DNA of 64,000 nt from an uncultured Gammaproteobacteria bacterium. GTDB taxonomy: Bacteria; Pseudomonadota; Gammaproteobacteria; Arenicellales; JAANXG01. The notes under the pieces are model-generated. The model had not been told where the DNA came from. It did not search any database and saw only the letters and a list, made by a program, of their open reading frames with translations. The position numbers were made by a program, and so were the translations under genes. The stretch covers positions 28,040 to 92,039 of the forward strand of contig CAMYKK010000012.1 in the NCBI GenBank assembly GCA_947258975.1, read 5' to 3'. Below, in pieces: positions 48,101-58,570 of the stretch (its first letter is position 1; each line of letters begins with the position of its first letter).

Positions 48101-49211
48101 TGCTCGACTCTCCAAACGCCGGATGGCTGATGTGAACCGCCATTGAGCGGTCGTCTCTCTCGATCTTGAGGTCTGCGGTGTCTCCGTATAGGTCATGGAG
48201 CCGCAAGCGTATATTGTTCAGGGCGGTGTCGCCGTCGCGGTGTGCCGCCTCGGAAAGTTCAGCATAAGGGCTGGTGATCGATATATTTAACCTTCCGTCG
48301 ACTATACGCAAACGTATATCGATGTTACCCCCTTTAGGGAGGAGTTCGATCCCATGGTGAATCGCATTTTCAAGGAGAAGTTGTAACATGAGCGCCGGAG
48401 TTTTTGCAGTCCTGGACAAGGATTCGGTTTGCCAGTTGGTGTTCAATCTGTCCTCCAGCCGTAGTTTTTCCAGCTTTAAATATTTTCTCGCGACCTTTAT
48501 CTCGTTGTGAATCGGCATGAAGTCTTTGCTGTCATCCAACATCAAGCGGAACAAATCCGCCATGTCCTCGATGGCGGCTTCAGCGCGTACCGGAGCGCGA
48601 CGAGTGAGGCTGGCGATGATATTCATGCTGTTGAACAAGAAATGAGGCCGGATGCGGTATTTTAAAATCGTGGCCCGTGCCCGCTCCTCGGCGAGGGTTT
48701 TTTGCCGCAATTGGTGACGTGCGACGAAATAGCGGAGCGCCAACGCGTTGATGATCGCGCTTACGGTCAGATTCTGTCCATGAAAATAGGCATACCAAGG
48801 TGGTCTGGCAGATTCGATAATGTCCGCGGCTGCCATCAACCACAATGCGAACTCGCTCACCAACCAGGTTACGCACAGCAACAACAGATACGCCATAAGC
48901 ACGGCGCGTCTCTCCCCGAGTCGATTCAGATATGGACGTGCGGTACACAGCGCGCCAATGCTCGTTAAGGCGATCCATTGCAAGAACAAGGAAATATAAA
49001 AAAGATCTTGAAAGATATTGGTTGTTAGTGGCGGCGTTATGATTGTTGCGACGATGGCGAGAAATTCGGCGAGCACCACCACATTAATCACCATTTCACC
49101 GCGACAGAAGTCGGGTAAGAAGCCAGGTTCTGTGAGCTGGGAGGCGTCGAACTCGGTGTCCTGCTCTCTGGTTTGGCTGACGTCAGACGAGCGGGTGATG
49201 AAGTGCGGCAT
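48078..49211 (-). CDS. algZ: LytS/AlgZ-type sensor histidine kinase (first of two)
   Basis: A 377-residue membrane kinase with about four N-terminal helices (residues 40-160). The His_kinase motif ILKYRIRPHFLFNSMNIIASL carries the phosphorylated His, and the ATP-binding N-box is LLLENAIHHGIE, with a degenerate glycine region after it (SPYAELSEAA). It overlaps the AlgR-type gene by 23 bases. The second kinase gene lies immediately upstream with an eight-base gap. Confidence 0.9.
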   Translation of the reverse strand: MPHFITRSSDVSQTREQDTEFDASQLTEPGFLPDFCRGEMVINVVVLAEFLAIVATIITPPLTTNIFQDLFYISLFLQWIALTSIGALCTARPYLNRLGERRAVLMAYLLLLCVTWLVSEFALWLMAAADIIESARPPWYAYFHGQNLTVSAIINALALRYFVARHQLRQKTLAEERARATILKYRIRPHFLFNSMNIIASLTRRAPVRAEAAIEDMADLFRLMLDDSKDFMPIHNEIKVARKYLKLEKLRLEDRLNTNWQTESLSRTAKTPALMLQLLLENAIHHGIELLPKGGNIDIRLRIVDGRLNISITSPYAELSEAAHRDGDTALNNIRLRLHDLYGDTADLKIERDDRSMAVHISHPAFGESSNEDFSSR

Positions 49212-49219
49212 AAACAGCG

Positions 49220-50278
49220 TTAAACACGAATTATTGGCATTTGAATCTTGACGTGATAATTCCCGAGCTGCTCGAAGTACTGCAGGCTAGCCTTGCCACC
49301 AAAATGTCGCACCAAACGTTCCTGTACATTATTCATGGCGATTTGGTTGCCTTGGCGATGCTGCCTTTGATTGGTGACCTCAGCCAAGGGATTGCTGATC
49401 ATGACGTTTAACGTATCATTATTCTCCGACCACATCTGTATGTCGATCGTACCGCCGGCGAAACTCGGTTCGATGCCGTGATACACCGCGTTTTCTATTA
49501 ATGGTTGTAGCGTCAATGAGGGAATCTGGGCGCTACGCGGGATATTTGATGCGGTCCATTTGACCTGCAACCGATCACCGAGACGCAGCTTCTCGATATC
49601 GAGGTACTGGCGAGCTAACTCGCTTTCGGCGGTGATCGGCACCATCTTGCGCGGATCTGCAAGAAGCACCCTGAATAGGTCAGCGAGATCCTGGAGTGCC
49701 TTCTCCGCAAGTTCCGGATCGGAAGGAATGAGCGATGCGACACTGTTCAGGCTGTTAAACATGAAATGCGGCCGAATCCGGGATTGAAGTGCTTCCAGGC
49801 GGCTACGCTGTTGCGCCTCGCTTTCCATTTGCGCACGATGGGCGACCGTAAAGTAACGCAAAACCAAAACGGAAATTACCGCGCTGATGATCGAGGTGCG
49901 CACCAGCAAAGACCAATGCCACTGTGGCCAACGTTCGGTCGTGATCTGTAAATGATGCATGCCCCAGACTGCCACCTCCACGGCGATCACCGTCACCACC
50001 ATCAGTATGGTGAATATCAGCACAGTCCCCAGTCCTAGCCGCATGCGGGTTATGGACGCGGAAATGATCTTTAAAGTGACGATACCGCCCACTGCGATCA
50101 GCTGCGCGAGAGCGGTCATCAGCAGGAAGTCGTTCCAGGCCTCTTGATTCAGTTGGTTATTGCGACTCACGGTGAGCACCATGGCAACGACCTGCGCCAA
50201 AACCAAAAGCCGCCATGCTATGGTGCCGCTGCCGAAATCCGGCAGAAAACTCTGGGAACGATTGTCGTTGCTACGCAT
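49220..50278 (-). CDS. LytS/AlgZ-type sensor histidine kinase (second of two)
   Basis: About 352 residues from the ATG at 50278; the frame remains open to 50377. Four N-terminal helices are followed by ALQSRIRPHFMFNSLNSVASL (phospho-acceptor His) and LQPLIENAVYHGIEP (ATP-binding N-box). It shows the same architecture as the first kinase, but the residues differ throughout, so the duplication is old. Both seem to retain active-site residues. A minus-strand terminator lies 107 bases upstream of the start. Confidence 0.88.
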   Translation of the reverse strand: MRSNDNRSQSFLPDFGSGTIAWRLLVLAQVVAMVLTVSRNNQLNQEAWNDFLLMTALAQLIAVGGIVTLKIISASITRMRLGLGTVLIFTILMVVTVIAVEVAVWGMHHLQITTERWPQWHWSLLVRTSIISAVISVLVLRYFTVAHRAQMESEAQQRSRLEALQSRIRPHFMFNSLNSVASLIPSDPELAEKALQDLADLFRVLLADPRKMVPITAESELARQYLDIEKLRLGDRLQVKWTASNIPRSAQIPSLTLQPLIENAVYHGIEPSFAGGTIDIQMWSENNDTLNVMISNPLAEVTNQRQHRQGNQIAMNNVQERLVRHFGGKASLQYFEQLGNYHVKIQMPIIRV

Positions 50279-50384
50279 CACGCCAAGGCTGAAAGGTGCT
50301 TCCAATATGGAGATTATGGCATTGGTGGGCGGCGGAGCAATCTTGTCACCGAAGTTTGATGGCGGCGACCGCGGCACGGAGACA

Positions 50385-50415
50385 AAAAAAACCCCCCGGA
50401 TGCTGTCGGGGGGTG
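50385..50415 (-). terminator. Strong intrinsic terminator on the minus strand, upstream of the kinase operon
   Basis: Read on the minus strand: ACCCCCCG, an 8-base loop, CGGGGGGT, then eight T. The stem is at 50392-50399 and 50408-50415, and the T tract at 50385-50392. Transcription ending here must start between about 50420 and 50920 on the minus strand, where no gene is recognised. It sits in the presumed leader of the kinase operon, so it may be an attenuator or the end of a small RNA. Confidence 0.75.
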
Positions 50416-50922
50416 AGGTGACCTGATTCGGATACTAGGTGGGGGTGTCTGAGGAAGGTGTCCCGAACCAGGTATATACGATATCTCGATCAATGTAACG
50501 TTATCAGGAGTTTAGGTGAGCCCCGCCGGGTGCGCAACAACCTTCGATGGGCGGCTCGTCCCAGCGGATGAACGGTGGCAGGACATTTCGCGTGCGGCTG
50601 TCCCATATATCCTAGCAGATCGTGTGGAAATTGCCAGTAAACGGCGTGTTTATGGGGGCCGCAGGGTCGCGCTTGCTACCGAGGTGGCGCAGTGGATTCC
50701 GTGCCAGGGAGTAGCGCCCGCTACGCACGTGCAAAGCCGATTCCAGTATTGAATCGGGTGACAGGGATTAGCAGACCCAGCGGACGGTGTGACCCCTCCC
50801 GTCCAGACGCCCGACCATCGGCCTGGCGCATCGCGAGCTGTGTATTAACGAACAAAGCCACCATCATTCCGCCCCGGGGGCGATATCCTGGCGAATGAGC
50901 GTTACGGTATACTCGCGCGCCT
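50416..50922. other. Non-coding region between terminator and argH
   Basis: About 500 bases with no recognised protein on either strand; a plus-strand frame at 50516-50752 has a GTG start but no family features. A TATACT box at 50908-50913, 9 bases before the argH ATG, could be a -10 element, but no good -35 is seen. Confidence 0.5.
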
Positions 50923-52335
50923 ATGAGCAGGAGTAAACCTTGGGGCGGCCGCTTTCAACAACCCACCGATCATAGAGTGGAGTCCTTCACTTTATCGCTG
51001 GACTTTGATCGTCGTTTATACGCACACGACATACGGGGGTCTATCGCCCACGCGAGGATGTTGGCGCATGTAGGCGTCCTGACCGGTGCCGAGTGCGATG
51101 ACATAGTAAGTGGGCTAGGGCAGATAAAATCCGATATTGAGAAAGGCGAGTTCGAATGGTTGCCGGCACTCGAGGACGTGCATATGAACATCGAGTTGCG
51201 GCTGACGGAGCGGATCGGCGAAGCCGGTAAGAAGCTGCATACCGGGAGATCGCGCAACGATCAAGTTGCCACCGATTTGCGGTTGTATTTGCGTGACGCC
51301 GTGGACGAGGTAATCAGCGCGTTGGTTGTTCTGCAATCCGATTTGGTTGACGTAGCGGATGCCGAGGCAGAGACCATCATGCCCGGTTTTACTCACATGC
51401 AAGTTGCGCAACCGGTGACGGTTGGTCACCACTTGATGGCGTGGTCGGAGATGCTCGAGCGCGATGTGCAACGCCTGTTCGAGGCGCGACGGCGCATTAA
51501 CGTCATGCCGCTGGGTTCGGCCGCGCTTGCCGGTACCAGTTTTCCCATAGACCGCGCCTTCACGGCACGGGAGTTGGGTTTTGACTTGGCCAGCGCAAAC
51601 TCATTGGACGCCGTATCCGACCGGGATTTTGTCATCGAGTTCATCGCCGATGCGGCGATACTAATGGTTCATTTGTCGCGCATCGCGGAAGAGTTGATCC
51701 TGTGGTCTTCGGAACCGTTCGGTTACATCCAGATTGGAGACGCGTTCTGTACCGGTTCCAGTATCATGCCGCAAAAGAAAAACCCCGACGTGGCGGAGTT
51801 GGCCCGCGCTAAGAGCGGACGAGTGTTCGGCCACCTGGTGGCGATCCTGACCGTGATGAAAGGCCAGCCCCTTGCCTACAATCGCGATAATCAAGAGGAC
51901 AAAGAGCCGGCCTTTGACACCGTCGACACCGTGTTAGCCTGCCTGGAAGTCATGCACGGGATGATGCCGGAGATTCATTTCCAGCGTGAACGATTAGCGG
52001 CGGCCGCGCAAAGTGGTTACTCGACGGCCACGGATCTTGCGGAATACCTGGTGGGCAAGGGTGTCCCTTTTCGTGATGCCCATGAGACGGTGGGCAAGAC
52101 GGTTCGTTACGCCCTCGAGCAACACAAAAGCTTGTCGGAATTGAGTTTGGAGGAACTACGGCGCTTCAGTGGCGAGATTGGTGCAGACGTCTTTGACCGA
52201 TTGACGATACAGGGGTCCGTCGCGGCCCGCACCCACCTGGGCGGCACTGCGCCGAGCGAAGTCCGCAGGTCCGTGCACAACGCCCGCGAGCGCTTGATCC
52301 GTCAGCGTGAACTGCTGGGGAGCTTGCCGGGGTGA
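50923..52335 (+). CDS. argH: Argininosuccinate lyase
   Basis: A 470-residue fumarase-superfamily enzyme making arginine and fumarate. The signature loop [12 protein letters not shown] is near residue 280 and the catalytic region [14 protein letters not shown] near residue 155. The N-terminus [18 protein letters not shown] is typical. The start lies very near a possible -10 box, so the leader may be very short. Confidence 0.97.
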   Translation: MSRSKPWGGRFQQPTDHRVESFTLSLDFDRRLYAHDIRGSIAHARMLAHVGVLTGAECDDIVSGLGQIKSDIEKGEFEWLPALEDVHMNIELRLTERIGEAGKKLHTGRSRNDQVATDLRLYLRDAVDEVISALVVLQSDLVDVADAEAETIMPGFTHMQVAQPVTVGHHLMAWSEMLERDVQRLFEARRRINVMPLGSAALAGTSFPIDRAFTARELGFDLASANSLDAVSDRDFVIEFIADAAILMVHLSRIAEELILWSSEPFGYIQIGDAFCTGSSIMPQKKNPDVAELARAKSGRVFGHLVAILTVMKGQPLAYNRDNQEDKEPAFDTVDTVLACLEVMHGMMPEIHFQRERLAAAAQSGYSTATDLAEYLVGKGVPFRDAHETVGKTVRYALEQHKSLSELSLEELRRFSGEIGADVFDRLTIQGSVAARTHLGGTAPSEVRRSVHNARERLIRQRELLGSLPG

Positions 52336-52572
52336 GGACGGATTATGGGTGCACCGCGGCGATTAAACCGCGAGCATTACCGTTGTGGTGAGCACAGGAT
52401 CACCCTGGGGCCGCTTCGTCCGGTGACCAACGGGGCTCCGTGCCTTCGCCATCATCCGGGGTCCGTGGCGAGATTTGCCGGCCGGGAGTGTCCGCCGCAG
52501 TTTTCCGTGACCGTGAAAGCCGTTATCCTTTGACACCTGTTGCCATAAGAACTCCAAAGGAGTGTGCTTGTC

Positions 52573-52755
52573 ATGCCTCGACGTAAAATTCCAACGATAA
52601 TAGCGGCTTTCGTGTTTGGGTCATCATTGTTAGTAGCGGCTTGCGGACAAAAGGGCCCGTTATACCTGCCGGACGCTGATAAATCCGCGCAAGAACAGAG
52701 CGAGACGAAAGAAGAACAGAAACCGGAGGATAAGCGCGGCGGCAGCGGTTATTGA
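52573..52755 (+). CDS. lptM: LptM-type lipoprotein
   Basis: A 60-residue lipoprotein from the ATG at 52573, with AAGGAG at 52557-52562. The lipobox LLVAAC is followed by GQKGPLYLP, the signature of LptM/YifL, which helps mature the LptD-LptE outer-membrane complex. The remaining 25 residues are a charged tail. It lies just before lysA, the usual position. Confidence 0.9.
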   Translation: MPRRKIPTIIAAFVFGSSLLVAACGQKGPLYLPDADKSAQEQSETKEEQKPEDKRGGSGY

Positions 52756-52798
52756 CCGCGATGCTCGTGTATGAAGTGCAGCACTGCGCGCCGAGAAA

Positions 52799-54058
52799 GT
52801 GTTGAGGAATTTCGACCGTCACGATGGTGAGCTTTATGCCGACCGCGTAAGGCTGACGGATATTGCCGCAGCGGTGGGCACACCCTGTTACGTCTACTCG
52901 CGGGGCGCGATTGAGCGGAACTTTCAGGCGCTGTCATCGGCATTTGAGGACTATCCGCACCTTATTTGTTATTCGGTAAAAGCGAACTCGAATATCGCGG
53001 TCTTGAACGTCCTCGCCCGACTCGGATCCGGCTTCGATATCGTGTCCGGGGGCGAACTGGAGCGTGTGTTACGTGCCGGTGGTGACCCTGCGAAAATAGT
53101 GTTCTCCGGAGTGGGAAAGACGAAGCGCGAGATTGAACAGGCGTTGGAAGTGGGAATTCGCTGCATCGATGTAGAATCCACCGCCGAACTCCGTCGTGTG
53201 AATGCGTTGGCGGCGCGGGCCCAGATCAAGGCGCCGGTAGCGATTCGGGTGAATCCTGATATAGATGCTAAAACACACCCGTATATCGCGACCGGCCTGA
53301 GAGAAACGAAGTTCGGCATACCAATGGAAGATGCACAGGCCGCCTATGAGTTGGCGGTAGATATGAGCCATATCGACGTACATGGCATTGCCGCGCATAT
53401 CGGTTCGCAAATCACGGATACGACTCCGTACACGGAGGCGTTGGATAGGTTGTTGCGCCTGGTGGAAGACTTGGAAGATGTGGGCATTCCCATTGAAAAT
53501 GTCGATATCGGTGGTGGTCTGGGCGTGCGCTATCACGACGAGCAAGTTCCAGACCCCAAGCGCTTCGTGAGCGCGCTGATCGCGGCTATGCGTGGGCGTG
53601 GATTCGATCTGCCGCTCATTATCGAGCCGGGGCGCTCGATCGTTGGCGACGCAGGTGTACTGTTGACCACGGTGGAATACGTTAAATCTACTGACACCAA
53701 GAATTTTGCAGTGGTGGATGCCGGTATGAACGATCTCATTCGTCCTGCTTTGTATAACGCCTGGCAAGACATAGTCCCGCTGGTCGCCGAACGTGACACT
53801 AAGCGAAACCGTTACGACGTGGTCGGACCCGTATGCGAGACCGCGGATGTGTTGGGCAAAGACCGCGAGTTGGACGTGGTCGAGGGCGATCTGCTGGCGG
53901 TATGCACCGCCGGGGCGTATGGCTGGGTGCTTAGTTCGAACTACAATTCCCGTCCACGTCCGCCGGAGGTCATGGTGGATGGCGAGCAGTTCTATTTGAT
54001 CCGTCATAGAGAGACGATCGAAGAGTTGTGCGCTGCGGAGTCGATCCTGCCGGACTAA
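52799..54058 (+). CDS. lysA: Diaminopimelate decarboxylase
   Basis: A 419-residue PLP fold-III enzyme making lysine. The Schiff-base Lys is in CYSVKANSNIAVL. The glycine loop IGGGLGVRYHDE, EPGRSIVGDAG and the intersubunit active-site Cys in GPVCETADVLGKD are all present. A GTG start at 52799 is the most likely (TTG 52802 follows). The usual next gene dapF is not present; aroE follows about 100 bases later. Confidence 0.97.
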   Translation: MLRNFDRHDGELYADRVRLTDIAAAVGTPCYVYSRGAIERNFQALSSAFEDYPHLICYSVKANSNIAVLNVLARLGSGFDIVSGGELERVLRAGGDPAKIVFSGVGKTKREIEQALEVGIRCIDVESTAELRRVNALAARAQIKAPVAIRVNPDIDAKTHPYIATGLRETKFGIPMEDAQAAYELAVDMSHIDVHGIAAHIGSQITDTTPYTEALDRLLRLVEDLEDVGIPIENVDIGGGLGVRYHDEQVPDPKRFVSALIAAMRGRGFDLPLIIEPGRSIVGDAGVLLTTVEYVKSTDTKNFAVVDAGMNDLIRPALYNAWQDIVPLVAERDTKRNRYDVVGPVCETADVLGKDRELDVVEGDLLAVCTAGAYGWVLSSNYNSRPRPPEVMVDGEQFYLIRHRETIEELCAAESILPD

Positions 54059-54160
54059 GCATCTGTGAGGAATTGCGCCGCTGATCTGCACCCGGGAAGT
54101 GTCAGTGGCTGACCCGTATATCGCATCGAGCAGAGAAAAAAGAGCTATTGTTGTAACGTC

Positions 54161-55015
54161 ATGGGCGATCTATTCGATTTCGATCAACCCGCATCCTTGT
54201 ATGCGGTGATGGGTAATCCGGTTGCCCATAGTCACTCCCCGCAGATCCATCAGATGTTTGCCGCACAGTTTGGACTGCGTGTTGAGTACCAGAAGATTCA
54301 AGTGGACTTGGGAGGATTGCCCCAGGCAGTAGCCAATTTCCGTGCCGCGGGAGGACGGGGATTGAACATCACGTTGCCGTTCAAACTCGACGCCTTCCGG
54401 CTGGCGGATAAACTCAGACCGCGCGCCCAGCTGGCGGAAGCGGTCAATACGATTTCCTTCGCGGATGATGACCGGATTATCGGTGATAACACCGACGGCG
54501 CGGGTATTTGCCGCGATATCATATTCAACCTGGAGCGGCCCATTGCAGGCCGCCGGGTGCTGTTACTCGGTGCTGGCGGTGCGGTACGTGGCGTGTTGGG
54601 GCCGATTCTCGAGGCGCATCCGGAATTATTGGTCATCGCCAACCGCACGGTAGATAGGGCGGTGGAACTGGAACGCCATTTTTCCAGCTTTCGAAGTGTC
54701 GCGGGATGCGGTTTTGGCGACTTGAAAGACCAGCAATTCGATATCGTCATCAATGGCACCTCGGCAAGCGTCACCGGCGACATACCCTCGATTCCGCACA
54801 CGGTGTTCGCCCCCGGGGGGCTGGCCTACGATATGATGTACGGCGACCGGCCGACGGTGTTTATTGAGTGGGCAGTGCGCCACGGCGCGGGCCGAACCGC
54901 CGACGGTATTGGCATGCTCGTCGAACAGGCGGCGGAATCTTTTTCCATCTGGCACGATCGCTCACCTCAGACCGGGAAGGTGATCGCCGCGCTCAGGGGC
55001 GCCGGCTCCGCTTAG
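54161..55015 (+). CDS. aroE: Shikimate dehydrogenase
   Basis: A 284-residue NADP-dependent enzyme. MGNPVAHSHSPQIHQMF is the shikimate site, and the catalytic Lys is in NITLPFKLDAF. The nucleotide-binding loop is LLLGAGGAVRGVLGPIL and a further conserved part is NTDGAG. It converges on gor with four bases between the stops. Confidence 0.96.
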   Translation: MGDLFDFDQPASLYAVMGNPVAHSHSPQIHQMFAAQFGLRVEYQKIQVDLGGLPQAVANFRAAGGRGLNITLPFKLDAFRLADKLRPRAQLAEAVNTISFADDDRIIGDNTDGAGICRDIIFNLERPIAGRRVLLLGAGGAVRGVLGPILEAHPELLVIANRTVDRAVELERHFSSFRSVAGCGFGDLKDQQFDIVINGTSASVTGDIPSIPHTVFAPGGLAYDMMYGDRPTVFIEWAVRHGAGRTADGIGMLVEQAAESFSIWHDRSPQTGKVIAALRGAGSA

Positions 55016-55019
55016 CGGG

Positions 55020-56372
55020 TTAACGCAAGGTAACGAATTCTTCCGCGGTGGTGGGATGGATGGCGACGGTGTTGTCGAAGTCGCGCTTTCGCGCCCCCAT
55101 CTTTACCGCCACTGCAAACCCTTGGATGACCTCATCTGCAAAGTCCCCAATCATGTGGCAGCCCACGATACGTTCGTGCTCGCCGACGGTTACCAACTTG
55201 ACGACTGTTGGAGATCTATTTTTGAGTACGGCGTAATACATGTTGGTGAAACGATGCTGATAGACCTTGACCATTTCCTCGCCGAATTTCTCCTGGGCCT
55301 CATCTTCGGTCAGGCCCACGGTGGCGATGGGAGGGTGACTGAACACGACGCTGGGAACATTCTCGTAATCCAGCTTGGCGTCCGGTTGCCTGCCAAACAA
55401 ACGGTCCGCCAAGCGCCTTCCGGCGGCGATGGCCACCGGTGTCAGCGCGCGGCGCCCGGTGACGTCTCCCACGGCGTAGACACCGTCCACACTCGCGTTT
55501 TGGTAACAGTCAGTGGTGATGTACCCGTCTTTATCGGTCGTGATGTCGGTATGCTCGAGGCCAATGGTGTCGGTGGTTGGCCGCCGGCCAATTGCCCACA
55601 GCACCTCGTCGAAGCCGCTGATCACCTCGCCGTCAACCCGGCGCAGCAGGAGGCGTCCGTTGTCCTCACGTTCAATGCTTTGCAGCTGCAATCGAGTGAG
55701 GATGCTGATCCCCGCACACTCCATTTCCTCCATTAGGGTCTCGCGCAAGGTGACGTCGAAAGTGCGTAATAATTGCTCCTTGCGCAGCAGTATGGTGACG
55801 TCCGACCCCAGGCTGTTTAGTACGCCCGCAAGTTCTACGGCAATGTATCCGGCGCCGACCACCACCACGCATGCCGGTAGATGCTCGAGTTCGAAAAATC
55901 CATCGCTGGAGATGCCCAGCTCGGCGCCTGGGAGGTCGGGAATGATGGGGCGGCCGCCGGTGGCGATCAAAATATGCTCGCCGGTGAAACTCCGGTCGCC
56001 GACCACTACCGTGTGGTTGTCTTTAAAGCGCGCAAAACCTTCGATCTTGGCCACACCGGATTCTTCGAGACCGCGGTGATAAATGTTGTTGAGCCGCTCG
56101 ATATAAGTATCGCGGGCTTGTTTGATGGTCAGCCAGTCAAAGCCAATTCGTTGTATGTCGAAACCGTATGCCGGTGCGTCGTGCAATATCTCGGCAATAC
56201 GAGACGTTGTCCACATTACTTTTTTCGGCACGCAGCCGACGTTGACGCACGTGCCCCCGATACGCCCCGCCTCAATGATCAACACCTTGGCGCCATAGGA
56301 GGCCGCCCGTCGTGCTGAGGCGATACCGCCGCTGCCACCGCCAATCACCAAGTAGTCGTAACGAGTCGTCAT
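55020..56372 (-). CDS. gor: Glutathione-disulfide reductase
   Basis: A 450-residue flavoenzyme from the ATG at 56372 ([20 protein letters not shown]). The redox-active Cys pair is in [16 protein letters not shown]. The NADPH loop [14 protein letters not shown] and the C-terminal catalytic His in [12 protein letters not shown] follow. An in-frame extension upstream has no family likeness. It is divergent from prlC. Confidence 0.96.
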   Translation of the reverse strand: MTTRYDYLVIGGGSGGIASARRAASYGAKVLIIEAGRIGGTCVNVGCVPKKVMWTTSRIAEILHDAPAYGFDIQRIGFDWLTIKQARDTYIERLNNIYHRGLEESGVAKIEGFARFKDNHTVVVGDRSFTGEHILIATGGRPIIPDLPGAELGISSDGFFELEHLPACVVVVGAGYIAVELAGVLNSLGSDVTILLRKEQLLRTFDVTLRETLMEEMECAGISILTRLQLQSIEREDNGRLLLRRVDGEVISGFDEVLWAIGRRPTTDTIGLEHTDITTDKDGYITTDCYQNASVDGVYAVGDVTGRRALTPVAIAAGRRLADRLFGRQPDAKLDYENVPSVVFSHPPIATVGLTEDEAQEKFGEEMVKVYQHRFTNMYYAVLKNRSPTVVKLVTVGEHERIVGCHMIGDFADEVIQGFAVAVKMGARKRDFDNTVAIHPTTAEEFVTLR

Positions 56373-56456
56373 AGTTGTCGGATTCGAATCCTGATTTGGG
56401 TGGGAAACAAAGCATACGTGGTAAAGTTGTCGCACGTAAACCATGACCGTAAACAG

Positions 56457-58511
56457 ATGAGTCCTGTTAATCACGACAATCCCTTGCTGCAGTTGCAGGA
56501 CCTGCCTCGATTCAGCGCCATTCGTCCCGCACACGTGGAACCGGCGCTCGATAGGCTGTTGGCCGACAACCGTGATCGCCTCAAATGCTTGGAGGCCATG
56601 GAAAACGCGGCGGATTGGGACAACTTTGTGCAACCCATGGAGGATGCAAACGAGCTGCTGACAAGGATGTGGTCACCCGTGTCACACCTCAATTCGGTCA
56701 AGGATTCCGAAGACCTCAGACAGGTCTATGAGGCATGCCTGCCCAAGCTGTCGGCCTATCACACCGAGGTGGGTCAGAACGAGGCGTTCTACCGGGCATT
56801 CAAGCACATTGCTGACAGTCCCGGATTCGCGGATCTGAACACGGCGCAACGCAAGGTGGTCACCAATGCGCTGCGCGATTTCCGCCTGTTGGGGGTGGGT
56901 CTCCCGCCTGCGAAGAAGCAACGCTTCAAAGAAATTCAGCAGCAGTTGGCGCAACTCGCCAATCAATTCGAGCGCAACGTGCTGGACGCGACCCAGGCAT
57001 GGTCGCTGCACATCGAAGACAAAAAAGACTTGTCAGGTCTGCCTGACAGCGCCATTGCCATGGCGAGGCAGACGGCCGAACGAGACCAACTACCGGGCTG
57101 GAAATTTTCACTGGATATCCCTGCATATCTCCCGTTCATGATGCACGCGGACAACCGGTCACTAAGACAGAGGATGTACGAGGCTTATGTCACGCGGGCC
57201 AGCGACCAGGGTCCCAATGCGGGACAACACGACAACACCGAGCTAGTCCACCGGTTGCTGGAACTACGCCAAGAATCCGCGCGCCTGCTCGGCTTCACCA
57301 GCTATGCGCAGGTCTCCCTGGAAACGAAGATGGCCGCGTCGCCGGCGCAGGTGCTGGATTTCTTGCGCGATCTTGCGCGCCGCTCCAGGTCCGCCGCCAA
57401 CCGGGAGTTCGAGGACGTAAAGCGATTCGCCGGAGAGGAATACGGGCGGTATGATTTTCAAGCTTGGGACCTGGCCTATTACTCCGAGAAGCTGCGTCAG
57501 TCCCTGTATCGCTTTGCCGACGAGGACATCAGACCCTATTTTCCCGCCGCACGGGTGTTGCATGGATTGTTCCATGTGGTGAGCCGTTTATACGGATTGA
57601 CTATCAGGGAACTCAGCGATATCGACGTATGGGATCCCGAAGTCCGCTTTTTCGAAATCAGCGATGCGCATGGCGTCGTTCGGGGCCGCTTCTATGTGGA
57701 TCTTTACGTGCGTCCCCACAAGCGCGGTGGCGCGTGGATGGACGAGTGTGTCAGTCACAGGCGCGACGCCCATGGCACGCAGGTTCCGGTCGCATTTCTG
57801 ACATGTAATTTTTCACCGCCGGTGGGCGATAAGCCCGCGTTGTTGACTCATGAGGAAGTGGTCACTTTGTTCCATGAATTTGGACACGGGCTGCACCACA
57901 TGTTGACAAAAGTGGACTACGTGAGTGTGGCTGGCATCAACGGCGTGGCGTGGGACGCGGTGGAACTGCCCAGCCAATTCATGGAAAACTGGTGTTGGGA
58001 GCGCGAGGCACTCGACATCATCGGCCGTCACTACCAGTCAGATGCGCCGCTGCCCGATGACCTCTTGGAGAAAATGAAGTCGGCGAAGAACTTCCAATCA
58101 GGAATGCAAATGGTGCGTCAGATCGAGTTTGCCTTGTTTGACATGCGGCTGTATTGCGATTTTGACGCCGATGGAGAGCAGTCTGTCCAAGGATTGTTGG
58201 ATGCGGTGCGCCGTGAGGTTGCGGTGGTGATCCCTCCGCACTACAACCGGTTTCAGAACGGCTTTGCACATATCTTTTCCGGCGGCTATGCGGCGGGATA
58301 CTACAGTTACAAATGGGCCGAAGTGTTGTCGGCGGATGCGTTCAGCCGTTTCGAAGAGGAGGGTATTTTTAATCCTCAAACGGGACAGGCTTTTCTGGAG
58401 ACCATCTTGGAACAGGGCGGTTCGCGCGAGCCTATTGATCTATTTGTGGCGTTTCGCGGCCGTGAGCCTATCATCGACGCATTGTTACGTCACAATGGGC
58501 TAGGCGTTTAA
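56457..58511 (+). CDS. prlC: Oligopeptidase A (M3 family)
   Basis: About 684 residues from the ATG at 56457; an in-frame frame opens at 56400. The M3 zinc motif HExxH is in [13 protein letters not shown], with the downstream conserved [10 protein letters not shown] carrying the third ligand. The cytosolic enzyme degrades peptides and released signal peptides. The C-terminal part ([20 protein letters not shown]) is typical. Confidence 0.95.
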   Translation: MSPVNHDNPLLQLQDLPRFSAIRPAHVEPALDRLLADNRDRLKCLEAMENAADWDNFVQPMEDANELLTRMWSPVSHLNSVKDSEDLRQVYEACLPKLSAYHTEVGQNEAFYRAFKHIADSPGFADLNTAQRKVVTNALRDFRLLGVGLPPAKKQRFKEIQQQLAQLANQFERNVLDATQAWSLHIEDKKDLSGLPDSAIAMARQTAERDQLPGWKFSLDIPAYLPFMMHADNRSLRQRMYEAYVTRASDQGPNAGQHDNTELVHRLLELRQESARLLGFTSYAQVSLETKMAASPAQVLDFLRDLARRSRSAANREFEDVKRFAGEEYGRYDFQAWDLAYYSEKLRQSLYRFADEDIRPYFPAARVLHGLFHVVSRLYGLTIRELSDIDVWDPEVRFFEISDAHGVVRGRFYVDLYVRPHKRGGAWMDECVSHRRDAHGTQVPVAFLTCNFSPPVGDKPALLTHEEVVTLFHEFGHGLHHMLTKVDYVSVAGINGVAWDAVELPSQFMENWCWEREALDIIGRHYQSDAPLPDDLLEKMKSAKNFQSGMQMVRQIEFALFDMRLYCDFDADGEQSVQGLLDAVRREVAVVIPPHYNRFQNGFAHIFSGGYAAGYYSYKWAEVLSADAFSRFEEEGIFNPQTGQAFLETILEQGGSREPIDLFVAFRGREPIIDALLRHNGLGV

Positions 58512-58570
58512 CTTGTCTCATGAAAGGGGAAGCTCGGCTATACTACATTACGAACCTTGAGACCACGAGA

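Noticed and set aside
50516..50752. Plus-strand frame of 78 codons before argH
   Set aside because: GTG start with no clear ribosome site or domain; nothing around it supports coding.
52345..52533. 62-codon frame between argH and lptM
   Set aside because: No domain, no ribosome site, biased composition; treated as intergenic.
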